From positions 62,001 through 126,000 of the forward strand of contig NW_027473511.1 of the NCBI RefSeq assembly GCF_050947335.1: 64,000 nucleotides of DNA, read 5' to 3'. The translations under genes and the position numbers were made by a program. Shown here piece by piece: positions 1 to 9,872 of the stretch. The notes under the pieces are model-generated. The model was not told the DNA's origin. It saw only the letters and a list, made by a program, of their open reading frames with translations, and made no database searches. The stretch is from Megachile rotundata. Lineage: Eukaryota; Arthropoda; Insecta; Hymenoptera; Megachilidae. Each line of letters opens with the position of its first letter. Position 1 is the stretch's first letter.

Positions 1-83
1 ATTATTAGCCATATTATGCTTATATGATCGAGAGAACGACAATTGCTATACTTATTATTCTTATTATTATCAATCTAACTCAT
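1..83 (+). repeat. Monomer type I representative
   Basis: Barcode TTATA, G at 32 (ATCGAGAG), G at 45 (AATTGCTATAC) and T at 58 (TTATTATTC). It opens the 42-monomer HOR of the left zone (1, 2160, 7134, 10620). Copies right of 18 kb mostly carry A at 75 (CAATATAAC). Confidence 0.9.
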
Positions 84-249
84 ATTATTAGCCATATTAT
101 GCTTAAATGATCGATAGAACGACAATTACTATACTTATTGCTCTTGCTATTATCAACCTAACTCATATTATTAGCCATATTATGCTTAAATGATCGATAG
201 AACGACAATTACTATACGTATTACTCTTATAATTATCAATCTAACTCAT

Positions 250-332
250 ATTATTAGCCATATTATGCTTACATGATCGACAGAACGACAATTACTATAC
301 TTATTACACTCACTGTTATCAATCTAACTCAT
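250..332 (+). repeat. Monomer type C representative
   Basis: Barcode TTACA, C at 32 so that the ATCGAT palindrome becomes ATCGAC, A at 59, and TCACTGTTAT at 61-70. C is followed by D nearly everywhere. In the Y modules (for example 24314) it is followed directly by A, apparently after D was lost. A subtype C' (TACAC at 48-52, CTGAC at 75-79) starts at 13774, 20995, 24978, 29460, 37177, 41411, 46141, 48713, 51119, 53442, 56845 and 60164. Confidence 0.9.
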
Positions 333-345
333 ATTATTAACCATT

Positions 346-347
346 AC
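346..347. other. Private +1 base in a D monomer
   Basis: CCATTACTATGC here, against CCATACTATGC in the sister D monomers near 2500, 4160, 7480 and 10970. It shifts the register by +1 until 5.29 kb. Confidence 0.8.
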
Positions 348-499
348 TATGCAAATTTGATCGATAGAACGACAGTCACTATACTTATTACTCTTATTAT
401 TATCAACCTAACTCATATTATTAGCCATATTATGCTTAAATGATCGATAGAACGACAATTACTATACTTATTACTCTTATTATTATGAATCTAACTCAT

Positions 500-582
500 A
501 TTATTAACCATATTATGCAGATATGATCGATAGAACTACAATTACTATACTCATTACTCTTATTATTATCAATCTATCTCAT
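500..582 (+). repeat. Monomer type E representative
   Basis: A at position 8, barcode AGATA, T at 38 (AACTAC, which removes the second CpG), C at 53, and in many copies T at 78 (CTATCTC). A subtype with barcode ACATA (ATGCACATATG) occurs only in the cassettes from 21 kb rightward. E is nearly always flanked by A on both sides. Confidence 0.9.
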
Positions 583-665
583 ATTATTAGCCATATTATG
601 CTTAAATGATCGATAGAACGACAATTACTATACTTATTACTCTTATTATTATCAATCTAACTCAT
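583..665 (+). repeat. Reference monomer, type A (consensus)
   Basis: This copy matches the commonest monomer and is used here for numbering. Landmarks are ATTATTAGCC at 1-10, ATATTATGC at 11-19, the variable five bases TTAAA at 20-24, TGATCGATAG at 25-34, AACGAC at 35-40, CTTATTACTC at 51-60, a TTATTATTAT tract at 61-70 and CAATCTAACTCAT at 71-83. Type A is the most frequent type and commonly separates the variant types. Frequent subvariants carry G at 71 (GAATC), C at 74 (CAACC), or CGTATT at 51-56. Confidence 0.95.
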
Positions 666-748
666 ATTATTAGCCATATTATGCTTATATGATCGATAGA
701 ACGAGAATTACTATACTCACTACTCTTAGTATTATCAATCTAACTCAT
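666..748 (+). repeat. Monomer type B representative
   Basis: Barcode TTATA at 20-24, G at 40 (ACGAG), C at 53 and 55 (CTCACTACTC) and G at 64 (TTAGTATT). It usually sits in the string A-E-A-B-A. Copies near 18588, 27053, 55540 and 62262 share a derived CTTGG in place of CTTAG, which marks common descent. Confidence 0.9.
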
Positions 749-1329
749 ATTATTAGCCATATTATGCTTAAATGATCGATAGAACGACAATTACTATACT
801 TATTACTCTTATTATTATCAATCTAACTCATATTATTAGCCATATTATGCTTATATGATCGATAGAACGACAATTACTATACTTATTACTCTTACTATTA
901 TCAACCTAACTCATATTATTAGCCATATTATGCTTAAATGATCGATAGAACGACAATTACTATACTTATTACTCTTATTATTATGAATCTAACTCATATT
1001 ATTAACCATATTATGCAGATATGATCGATAGAACTACAATTACTATACTCACTACTCTTATTATTATCAATCTAACTCATATTATTAGCCATATTATGCT
1101 TAAATGATCGATAGAACGACAATTACTATACTTATTACTCTTACTATTATCAACCTAACTCATATTATTAGCCATATTATGCTTAAATGATCGATAGAAC
1201 GACAATTACTATACGTATTACTCTTATTATTATCAATCTAACTCATATTATTAGCCATATTATGCTTACATGATCGACAGAACGACAATTACTATACTTA
1301 TTACACTCACTGTTATCAATCTAACTCAT

Positions 1330-1412
1330 ATTATTAACCATATTATGCAAATTTGATCGATAGAACGACAGTCACTATACTTATTACTCTTATTATTATC
1401 AACCTAACTCAT
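1330..1412 (+). repeat. Monomer type D representative
   Basis: A at position 8 (ATTATTAACC), barcode AAATT, G at 42 and C at 44 (CAGTCAC) and C at 74 (CAACC). It follows C. Subtypes carry GGTCG instead of GATCG (21078, 29543, 41494, 46224, 48796) and CAGCC or CAGAA tails, useful as lineage markers. Confidence 0.9.
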
Positions 1413-2159
1413 ATTATTAGCCATATTATGCTTAAATGATCGATAGAACGATAATTACCATACTTATTACTCTTATTATTATGAATCTAACTCATATTAT
1501 TAACCATATTATGCGGATATGATCGATAGAACTACAATTACTATACTCATTACTCTTATTATTATCTATCTATCTCATATTATTAGCCATATTATGCTTA
1601 AATGATCGATAGAACGACAATTACTATACTTATTACTCTTATTATTATCAATCTAACTCATATTATTACCCATATTATGCTGATATGATCGATAGAACGA
1701 CATTCACTATACTTATTACTCTTATTATTATCAATCCAACTCATATTATTAGCCATATTATGCTTATATGATCGATAGAACGACAATTACTATACATATT
1801 ACTCTTATTATTATGAATCTAACTCATATTATTAGCCATATTATGCTTAAATGATCGATAGAACGACAATTACTATACTTATTACTCTTATTATTATAAA
1901 TCTAACTCATATTACTAGCCATATTATGCGTATATGATCGATAGTATGACAATTACTATACTCACTACTCTTATTATTATCAATCTAACTCATATTATTA
2001 ACCATATTATGCTAATATGATCGATAGACGGACAATTACTATACTTATTACACTCACTATTATCTATCTAACTCATATTATTAACCATATTATGCAGATA
2101 AGATCGATAGCACGACATTTACTATACCTATTACTCTTATTATTATCAACCTATCTCAT

Positions 2160-3985
2160 ATTATTAGCCATATTATGCTTATATGATCGAGAGAACGATA
2201 ATTGCTATACTTATTATTCTTATTATTATCAATCTAACTCATATTATTAGCCATATTATGCTTAAATGATCAATAGAACGACAATTACTATACTTATTGC
2301 TCTTGCTATTATCAACCTAACTCATATTATTAGCCATATTATGCTTAAATGATCGATAGAACGACAATTACTATACGTATTACTCTTATTATTATCAATC
2401 TAACTCATATTATTAGCCATATTATGCTTACATGATCGACAGAACGACAATTACTATACTTATTACACTCACTGTTATCAATCTAACTCATATTATTAAC
2501 CATACTATGCAAATTTGATCGATAGAACGACAGTCACTATACTTATTACTCTTATTATTATCAACCTAACTCATATTATTAGCCATATTATGCGGATATG
2601 ATCGATAGAACTACAATTACTATACTCATTACTCTTATTATTATCAATCTATCTCATATTATTAGCCATATTATGCTTAAATGATCGATAGAACGACAAT
2701 TACTATACTTATTACTCTTATTATTATGAATCTAACTCATATTATTAACCATATTATGCAGATATGATCGATAGAACTACAATTACTATACTCATTACTC
2801 TTATTATTATCAATCTATCTCATATTATTAGCCATATTATGCTTAAATGATCGATAGAACGACAATTACTATACTTATTACTCTTATTATTATCAATCTA
2901 ACTCATATTATTAGCCATATTATGCTTATATGATCGATAGAACGAGAATTACTATACTCACTACTCTTAGTATTATCAATCTAACTCATATTATTAGCCA
3001 TATTATGCTTAAATGATCGATAGAGCGACAATTACTATACTTATTACTCTTATTATTATCAATCTAACTCATATTATTAGCCATATTATGCTTACATGAT
3101 CGACAGAACGACAATTACTATACTTATTACACTCACTGTTATCAATCTAACTCATATTATTAACCATATTACGCAAATTTGATCGATAGAACGACAGTCA
3201 CTATACTTATTACTCTTATTATTATCAACCTAACTCATATTATTAGCCATATTATGCTTAAATGATCGATAGAACGACAATTACCATACTTATTACTCTT
3301 ATTATTATGAATCTAACTCATATTATTAACCATATTATGCAGATATGATCGATAGAACTACAATTACTATACTCATTACTCTTATTATTATCTATCTATC
3401 TCATATTATTAGCCATATTATGCTTAAATGATCGATAGAACGACAATTACTATACTTATTACTCTTATTATTATCAATCTAACTCATATTATTACCCATA
3501 TTATGCTGATATGATCGATACAACGACATTCACTATACTTATTACTCTTATTATTATCAATCCAACTCATATTATTAGCCATATTATGCGTATATGATCG
3601 ATAGAATGACAATTACTATACTCACTACTCTTAGTATTATCAATCTAACTCATATTATTAACCATATTATGCAGATATGATCGATAGAACTACAATTACT
3701 ATACTCACTACTCTTATTATTATCAATCTAACTCATATTATTAGCCATATTATGCTTAAATGATCGATAGAACGACAATTACTATACTTATTACTCTTAT
3801 TATTATCAATCTAACTCATATTATTAGCCATATTATGCTTAAATGATCGATAGAACGACAATTACTATACTTATTACTCTTATTATTATCAATCTAACTC
3901 ATATTATTAGCCATATTATGCTTATATGATCGATAGAACTACAATTACTATACTCATTACTCTTATTATTATCAATCTATCTCAT
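2160..3985 (+). repeat. Left-zone HOR copy 2 (22 monomers, mosaic)
   Basis: Starts I-A-A-C-D like copy 1 but then goes E-A-E-A-B-A-C-D-A-E-A-J-K2-E-A-A, where K2 is a GTATA-barcode monomer with GAATGAC. It ends with a monomer at 3903 that joins a TTATA barcode to an E-type body (AACTAC, CTCATTACTC). Such a hybrid is expected from exchange between two monomer types. Confidence 0.75.
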
Positions 3986-5310
3986 ATTATTAGCCATATT
4001 ATGCTTAAATGATCGATAGAACGACAATTACTATACGTATTACTCTTATTATTATCAATCTAACTCATATTATTAGCCATATTATGCTTACATGATCGAC
4101 AGAACGACAATTACTATACTTATTACACTCACTGTTATCAATCTAACTCATATTATTAACCATACTATGCAAATTTGATCGATAGAACGACAGTCACTAT
4201 ACTTATTACTCTTATTATTATCAACCTAACTCATATTATTAGCCATATTATGCAGATATGATCGATAGAACTACAATTACTATACTCATTACTCTTATTA
4301 TTATCAATCTATCTCTAATTATTAGCCATATTATGCTTAAATGATCGATAGAACGACAATTACTATACTTATTACTCTTATTATTATGAATCTAACTCAT
4401 ATTATTAACCATATTATGCAGATATGATCGATAGAACTACAATTACTATACTCATTACTCTTATTATTATCAATCTATCTCATATTATTAGCCATATTAT
4501 GCTTAAATGATCGATAGAACGACAATTACTATACTTATTACTCTTATTATTATCAATCTAACTCATATTATTAGCCATATTATGCTTATATGATCGATAG
4601 AACGAGAATTACTATACTCACTACTCTTAGTATTATCAATCTAACTCATATTATTAGCCATATTATGCTTAAATGATCGATAGAACGACAATTACTATAC
4701 TTATTACTCTTATTATTATCAATCTAACTCATATTATTAGCCATATTATGCTTATATGATCGATAGAACGACAATTACTATACTTATTACTCTTACTATT
4801 ATCAACCTAACTCATATTATTAGCCATATTATGCTTAAATGATCGATAGAACGACAATTACTATACTTATTACTCTTATTATTATGAATCTAACTCATAT
4901 TATTAACCATATTATGCAGATATGATCGATAGAACTACTATTACTATACTCGTTACTCTTATTATTATCAACCTAACTCATATTATTAACCATATTACGC
5001 AGATATGATCGATAGAACTACTATTACTATACTCGTTACTCTTATTATTATCAATCTAACTCACATTATTAGCCATATTATGCTTATATGATCGATAGAA
5101 TGAGAATTACTATACTCACTACTCCTAGTATTATCACTCTAACTCATATTATTAGCCATATTATGCTTATATGATCGATAGAACGACAATTACTGTACTT
5201 ATTACTCTTATTATTATCAATCTAACTCATATTATTAGCCATATTATGCTTATATGATCGATAGAACGACAAATACTATACTTATTACTCTTATTATCAA
5301 CCTAACTCAT
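3986..5310 (+). repeat. Left-zone HOR fragment with P-P-Q-T-R
   Basis: A-C-D-E-A-E-A-B-A at 3986-4732 repeats the order at 2326-3072, offset 1660 bp (20 monomers), including the shared CATACTATGC in D. It then passes into T-A-P-P-Q-T-R. Two P monomers in a row (4899 and 4982) suggest a single-monomer duplication. R at 5231 is the 80-bp form. Confidence 0.75.
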
Positions 5311-6804
5311 ATTATTAGCCATATTATGCTTATATGATCGAGAGAACGACAATTGCTATACTTATTATTCTTATTATTATCAATCTAACTCATATTATTA
5401 GCCATATTATGCTTAAATGATCGATAGAACGACAATTACTATACTTATTGCTCTTGCTATTATCAACCTAACTCATATTATTAGCCATATTATGCTTAAA
5501 TGATCGATAGAACGACAATTACTATACTTATTACTCTTATTATTATGAATCTAACTCATATTATTAACCATATTACGCAGATATGATCGATAGAACTACT
5601 ATTACTATACTCGTTACTCTTATTATTATCAATCTAACTCATATTATTAGCCATATTATGCTTATATGATCGATAGAATGAGAATGACTATACTCACTAC
5701 TCCTAGTATTATCACTCTAACTCATATTATTAGCCATATTATGCTTATATGATCGATAGAACGACAATTACTATACTCACTACTCTTAGTATTATCAATC
5801 TAACTCTTATTATTAGCCATATTATGCTTAAATGATCGATAGAACGACAATTACTATACTTATTACTCTTATTATTATCAATCTAACTCATATTATTAGC
5901 CATATTATGCTTATATGATCGATAGAACGACAATTACTATACGTATTACTCTTATTATTATCAATCTAACTCATATTATTAGCCATATTATGCTTACATG
6001 ATCGACAGAACGACAATTACTATACTTATTACACTCACTGTTATCAATCTAACTCATATTATTAACCATATTATGCAAATTTGATCGATAGAACGACAGT
6101 CACTATACTTATTACTCTTATTATTATCAACCTAACTCATATTATTAGCCATATTATGCTTATATGATCGATAGAACGACAATTACTATACTCACTACTC
6201 TTAGTATTATCAATCTAACTCTTATTATTAGCCATATTATGCTTAAATGATCGATAGAACGACAATTACTGTACTTATCACTCTTATTATTATCAACCTA
6301 ACTCATATTATTAGCCATATTATGCTTATATGATCGATAGAACGAGAATTACTATACTCACTACTCTTAGTATTATCAATCTAACTCTTATTATTAGCCA
6401 TATTATGCTTAAATGATCGATAGAACGACAATTACTATACTTATTACTCTTATTATTATCAATCTAACTCATATTATTAGCCATATGATGCTTATATGAT
6501 CGATAGAACGACAATTACTATACGTATTACTCTTATTATTATCAATCTAACTCATATTATTAGCCATATTATGCTTACATGATCGACAGAACGACAATTA
6601 CTATACTTATTACACTCACTGTTATCAATCTAACTCATATTATTAACCATATTATGCAAATTTGATCGATAGAACGACAGTCACTATACTTATTACTCTT
6701 TTTATTATCAACCTAACTCATATTATTGGCCATATTATGCTTAAATGATCGATAGAACGACAATTACTATACTTATTACTCTTATTATTATGAATCTAAC
6801 TCAT

Positions 6805-6887
6805 ATTATTAACCATATTACGCAGATATGATCGATAGAACTACTATTACTATACTCGTTACTCTTATTATTATCAATCTAACTCAT
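6805..6887 (+). repeat. Monomer type P representative
   Basis: E-like barcode AGATA, with C at 17 (ATATTACGC), T at 38 and T at 41 (ACTACTATTAC). Left-zone copies have TCGTTACTC; copies from 17 kb on have TCATTACTC. Q follows. Confidence 0.88.
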
Positions 6888-6970
6888 ATTATTAGCCATA
6901 TTATGCTTATATGATCGATAGAATGAGAATTACTATACTCACTACTCCTAGTATTATCACTCTAACTCAT
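6888..6970 (+). repeat. Monomer type Q representative
   Basis: Barcode TTATA in the left zone and TTATT from 17 kb on. GAATGAG at 34-40, CTCCTAGT at 58-65 and CACTC at 71-75. A subtype with GAGTGAG is linked to module Y (24563, 36762, 53027, 56430, 59749). Confidence 0.88.
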
Positions 6971-7053
6971 ATTATTAGCCATATTATGCTTATATGATCG
7001 ATAGAACGACAATTACTGTACTTATTACTCTTATTATTATCAATCTAACTCAT

Positions 7054-7133
7054 ATTATTAGCCATATTATGCTTATATGATCGATAGAACGACAAATACT
7101 ATACTTATTACTCTTATTATCAACCTAACTCAT
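7054..7133 (+). repeat. Monomer type R, 80-bp form
   Basis: Barcode TTATA and CAAATAC at 40-46. This copy and the one at 5231-5310 lack one TTA unit in the TTATTATTAT tract, so they are 80 bp long. R copies from 17 kb rightward are 83 bp (TTATTACTATC or TTATTATTATC), so the deletion is confined to the left zone. Confidence 0.9.
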
Positions 7134-9125
7134 ATTATTAGCCATATTATGCTTATATGATCGAGAGAACGACAATTGCTATACTTATTATTCTTATTAT
7201 TATCAATCTAACTCATATTATTAGCCATATTATGCTTAAATGATCGATAGAACGACAATTACTATACTTATTGCTCTTGCTATTATCAACCTAACTCATA
7301 TTATTAGCAATATTATGCTTAAATGATCGATAGAGCGACAATTACTATACGTATTACTCTTATTATTATCAATCTAACTCATATTATTAGCCATATTATG
7401 CTTACATGATCGACAGAACGACAATTACTATACTTATTACACTCACTGTTATCAATCTAACTCATATTATTAACCATACTATGCAAATTTGATCGATAGA
7501 ACGACAGTCACTATACTTATTACTCTTATTATTATCAACCTAACTCATATTATTAGCCATATTATGCTTAAATGATCGATAGAACGACAATTACTATACT
7601 TATTACTCTTATTATTATGAATCTAACTCATATTATTAACCATATTATGCAGATATGATCGATAGAACTACAATTACTATACTCATTACTCTTATTATTA
7701 TCAATCTATCTCATATTATTAGCCATATTATGCTTAAATGATCGATAGAACGACAATTACTATACTTATTACTCTTATTATTATCAATCTAACTCATATT
7801 ATTAGCCATATTATGCTTATATGATCGATAGAACGAGAATTACTATACTCACTACTCTTAGTATTATCAATCTAACTCATATTATTAGCCATATTATGCT
7901 TAAATGATCGATAGAACGACAATTACTATACTTATTACTCTTATTATTATCAATCTAACTCATATTATTAGCCATATTATGCTTATATGATCGATAGAAC
8001 GACAATTACTATACTTATTACTCTTACTATTATCAACCTAACTCATATTATTAGCCATATTATGCTTAAATGATCGATAGAACGACAATTACTATACTTA
8101 TTACTCTTATTATTATGAATCTAACTCATATTATTAACCATATTATGCAGATATGATCGATAGAACTACAATTACTATACTCACTACTCTTATTATTATC
8201 AATCTAACTCATATTATTAGCCATATTATGCTTAAATGATCGATAGAACGACAATTACTAGACTTATTACTCTTACTATTATCAACCTAACTCATATTAT
8301 TAGCCATATTATGCTTAAATGATCGATAGAACGACAATTACTATACGTATTACTCTTATTATTATCAATCTAACTCATATTATTAGCCATATTATGCTTA
8401 CATAATCGACAGAACGACAATTGCTATACTTATTACACTCACTGTTATCAATCTAACTCATATTATTAACCATATTACGCAAATTTGATCGATAGAACGA
8501 CAGTCACTATACTTATTGCTCTTATTATTATCAACCTAACTCATATTATTAGCCATATTATGCTTAAATGATCGATAGAACGACAATTACCATACTTATT
8601 ACTCTTATTATTATGAATCTATCTCATATTATTAGCCATATTATGCTTAAATGATCGATAGAACGACAATTACTATACTCATTACTCTTATTATTATCTA
8701 TCTATCTCATATTATTAGCCATATTATGCTTAAATGATCGATAGAACGACAATTACTATACTTATTACTCTTATTATTATCAATCTAACTCATATTATTA
8801 CCCATATTATGCTGATATGATCGATAGAACGACATTCACTATACTTATTACTCTTATTATTATCAATCCAACTCATATTATTAGCCATATTATGCGTATA
8901 TGATCGATAGAATGACAATTACTATACTCACTACTCTTAGTATTATCAATCTAACTCATATTATTAACCATATTATGCAGATATGATCGATAGAACTACA
9001 ATTACTATACTCACTACTCTTATTATTATCAATCTAACTCATATTATTAGCCATATTATGCTTAAATGATCGATAGAACGACAATTACTATACTTATTAC
9101 TCTTATTATTATCAATCTAACTCAT

Positions 9126-9872
9126 ATTCCTAGCCATATTATGCGTATATGATCGATAGTATGACAATTACTATACTCACTACTCTTATTATTATCAATC
9201 TAACTCATATTATTAACCATATTATGCTAATATGATCGATAGAACGACAATTACTATACTTATTACACTCACTATTATCAATCTAACTCATATTATTAAC
9301 CATATTATGCAGATAAGATCGATAGCACGACATTTACTATACCTATTACTCTTATTATTATCAACCTAACTCATATTATTAGCCATATTATGCTTATATG
9401 ATCGATAGAACGACAATTACTATACTTATTATTCTTATTATTATCAATCTAACTCATATTATTAGCCATATTATGCTTAAATGATCGATAGAACGACAAT
9501 TACTATACCTATTACTCTTATTATTATGAATCTAACTCATATTATTAACCATATTATGCAGATATGATCGATAGAACTACAATTACTATACTCACTACTC
9601 TTATTATTATCAATCTAACTCATATTATTAGCCATATTATGCTTAAATGATCGATGGAACGACAATTACTATACTTATTACTCTTATTATTATCAATCTA
9701 ACTCATATTACTAGCCATATTATGCGTATATGATCGATAGTATGACAATTACTATACTCACTACTCTTATTATTATCAATCTAACTCATATTATTAACCA
9801 TATTATGCTAATAAGATCGATAGAACGAAAATTACTATACATATTACTCTTATTATTATGAATCTAACTCAT
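9126..9872 (+). repeat. F-S cassette, nine monomers (first full copy)
   Basis: F-G-H-T-A-E-A-F-S, 747 bp. Full copies start at 9126, 12612, 16098, 19252, 22986, 27717, 33526, 35186, 39668, 44813 and 62903, and all keep the same order. Internal markers include TTATTATTC in T, ACCTATT in the first A, and GATGG in the second A. Truncated F-G(-H) copies start at 1911, 22156, 30621, 42572, 47302, 48132, 49874 and 50538. Confidence 0.9.
9790..9872 (+). repeat. Monomer type S representative
   Basis: A at 8, barcode TAATA plus A at 25 (TAATAAGATCG), A at 40 (ACGAAAATT), A at 52 (TACATATT) and G at 71. It always closes the nine-monomer F-S cassette. Confidence 0.88.

Larger units (their letters stand above)
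1..2159 (+). repeat. Left-zone HOR copy 1 (26 monomers)
   Basis: Monomer order is I-A-A-C-D-A-E-A-B-A-T-A-E-A-A-C-D-A-E-A-J, then L-like-A-F-G-H. T is a TTATA-barcode monomer with an otherwise A-like body. The first 21 monomers follow the same order as 7134-8876. After J the copy jumps to F-G-H and ends at a new I at 2160, so it is shorter than the 42-monomer form. It contains one private +1 base near 346. Confidence 0.8.
5311..7133 (+). repeat. Left-zone mosaic block, two interleaved strings
   Basis: Starts I-A and then runs through repeated T/A/C/D strings with CTCTTAGTATT and AACTCTTATT tails (5726, 6141, 6307). P-Q-T-R-I-A at 6805-7299 repeats 4982-5476 with offset 1823, equal to 22 monomers minus the 3 bases lost in R. 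No unique sequence is present. Confidence 0.75.

Noticed and set aside
61..70. TATA-like promoter or a separate microsatellite in the TTATTATTAT tract
   Set aside because: The tract is part of every monomer at 61-70, is only about ten bases, and does not expand beyond one unit of change. AT-rich satellite will match TATA-like motifs by chance.
250..332. DnaA-box or replication-origin consensus in TTATTACACTCAC (types C and G)
   Set aside because: The match to TTATNCACA is imperfect, it recurs only because monomers are copied, and nothing else suggests a bacterial replicon.
2017..2250. A plus-strand open frame of 77 codons
   Set aside because: It lies wholly within satellite monomers G, H and I, its product is low-complexity (Ile, Leu, Tyr rich), and related monomers elsewhere carry stops in the same place. 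The unit of 83 is not a multiple of three, so frames rotate and occasionally stay open by chance. No ribosome or promoter context can be argued.
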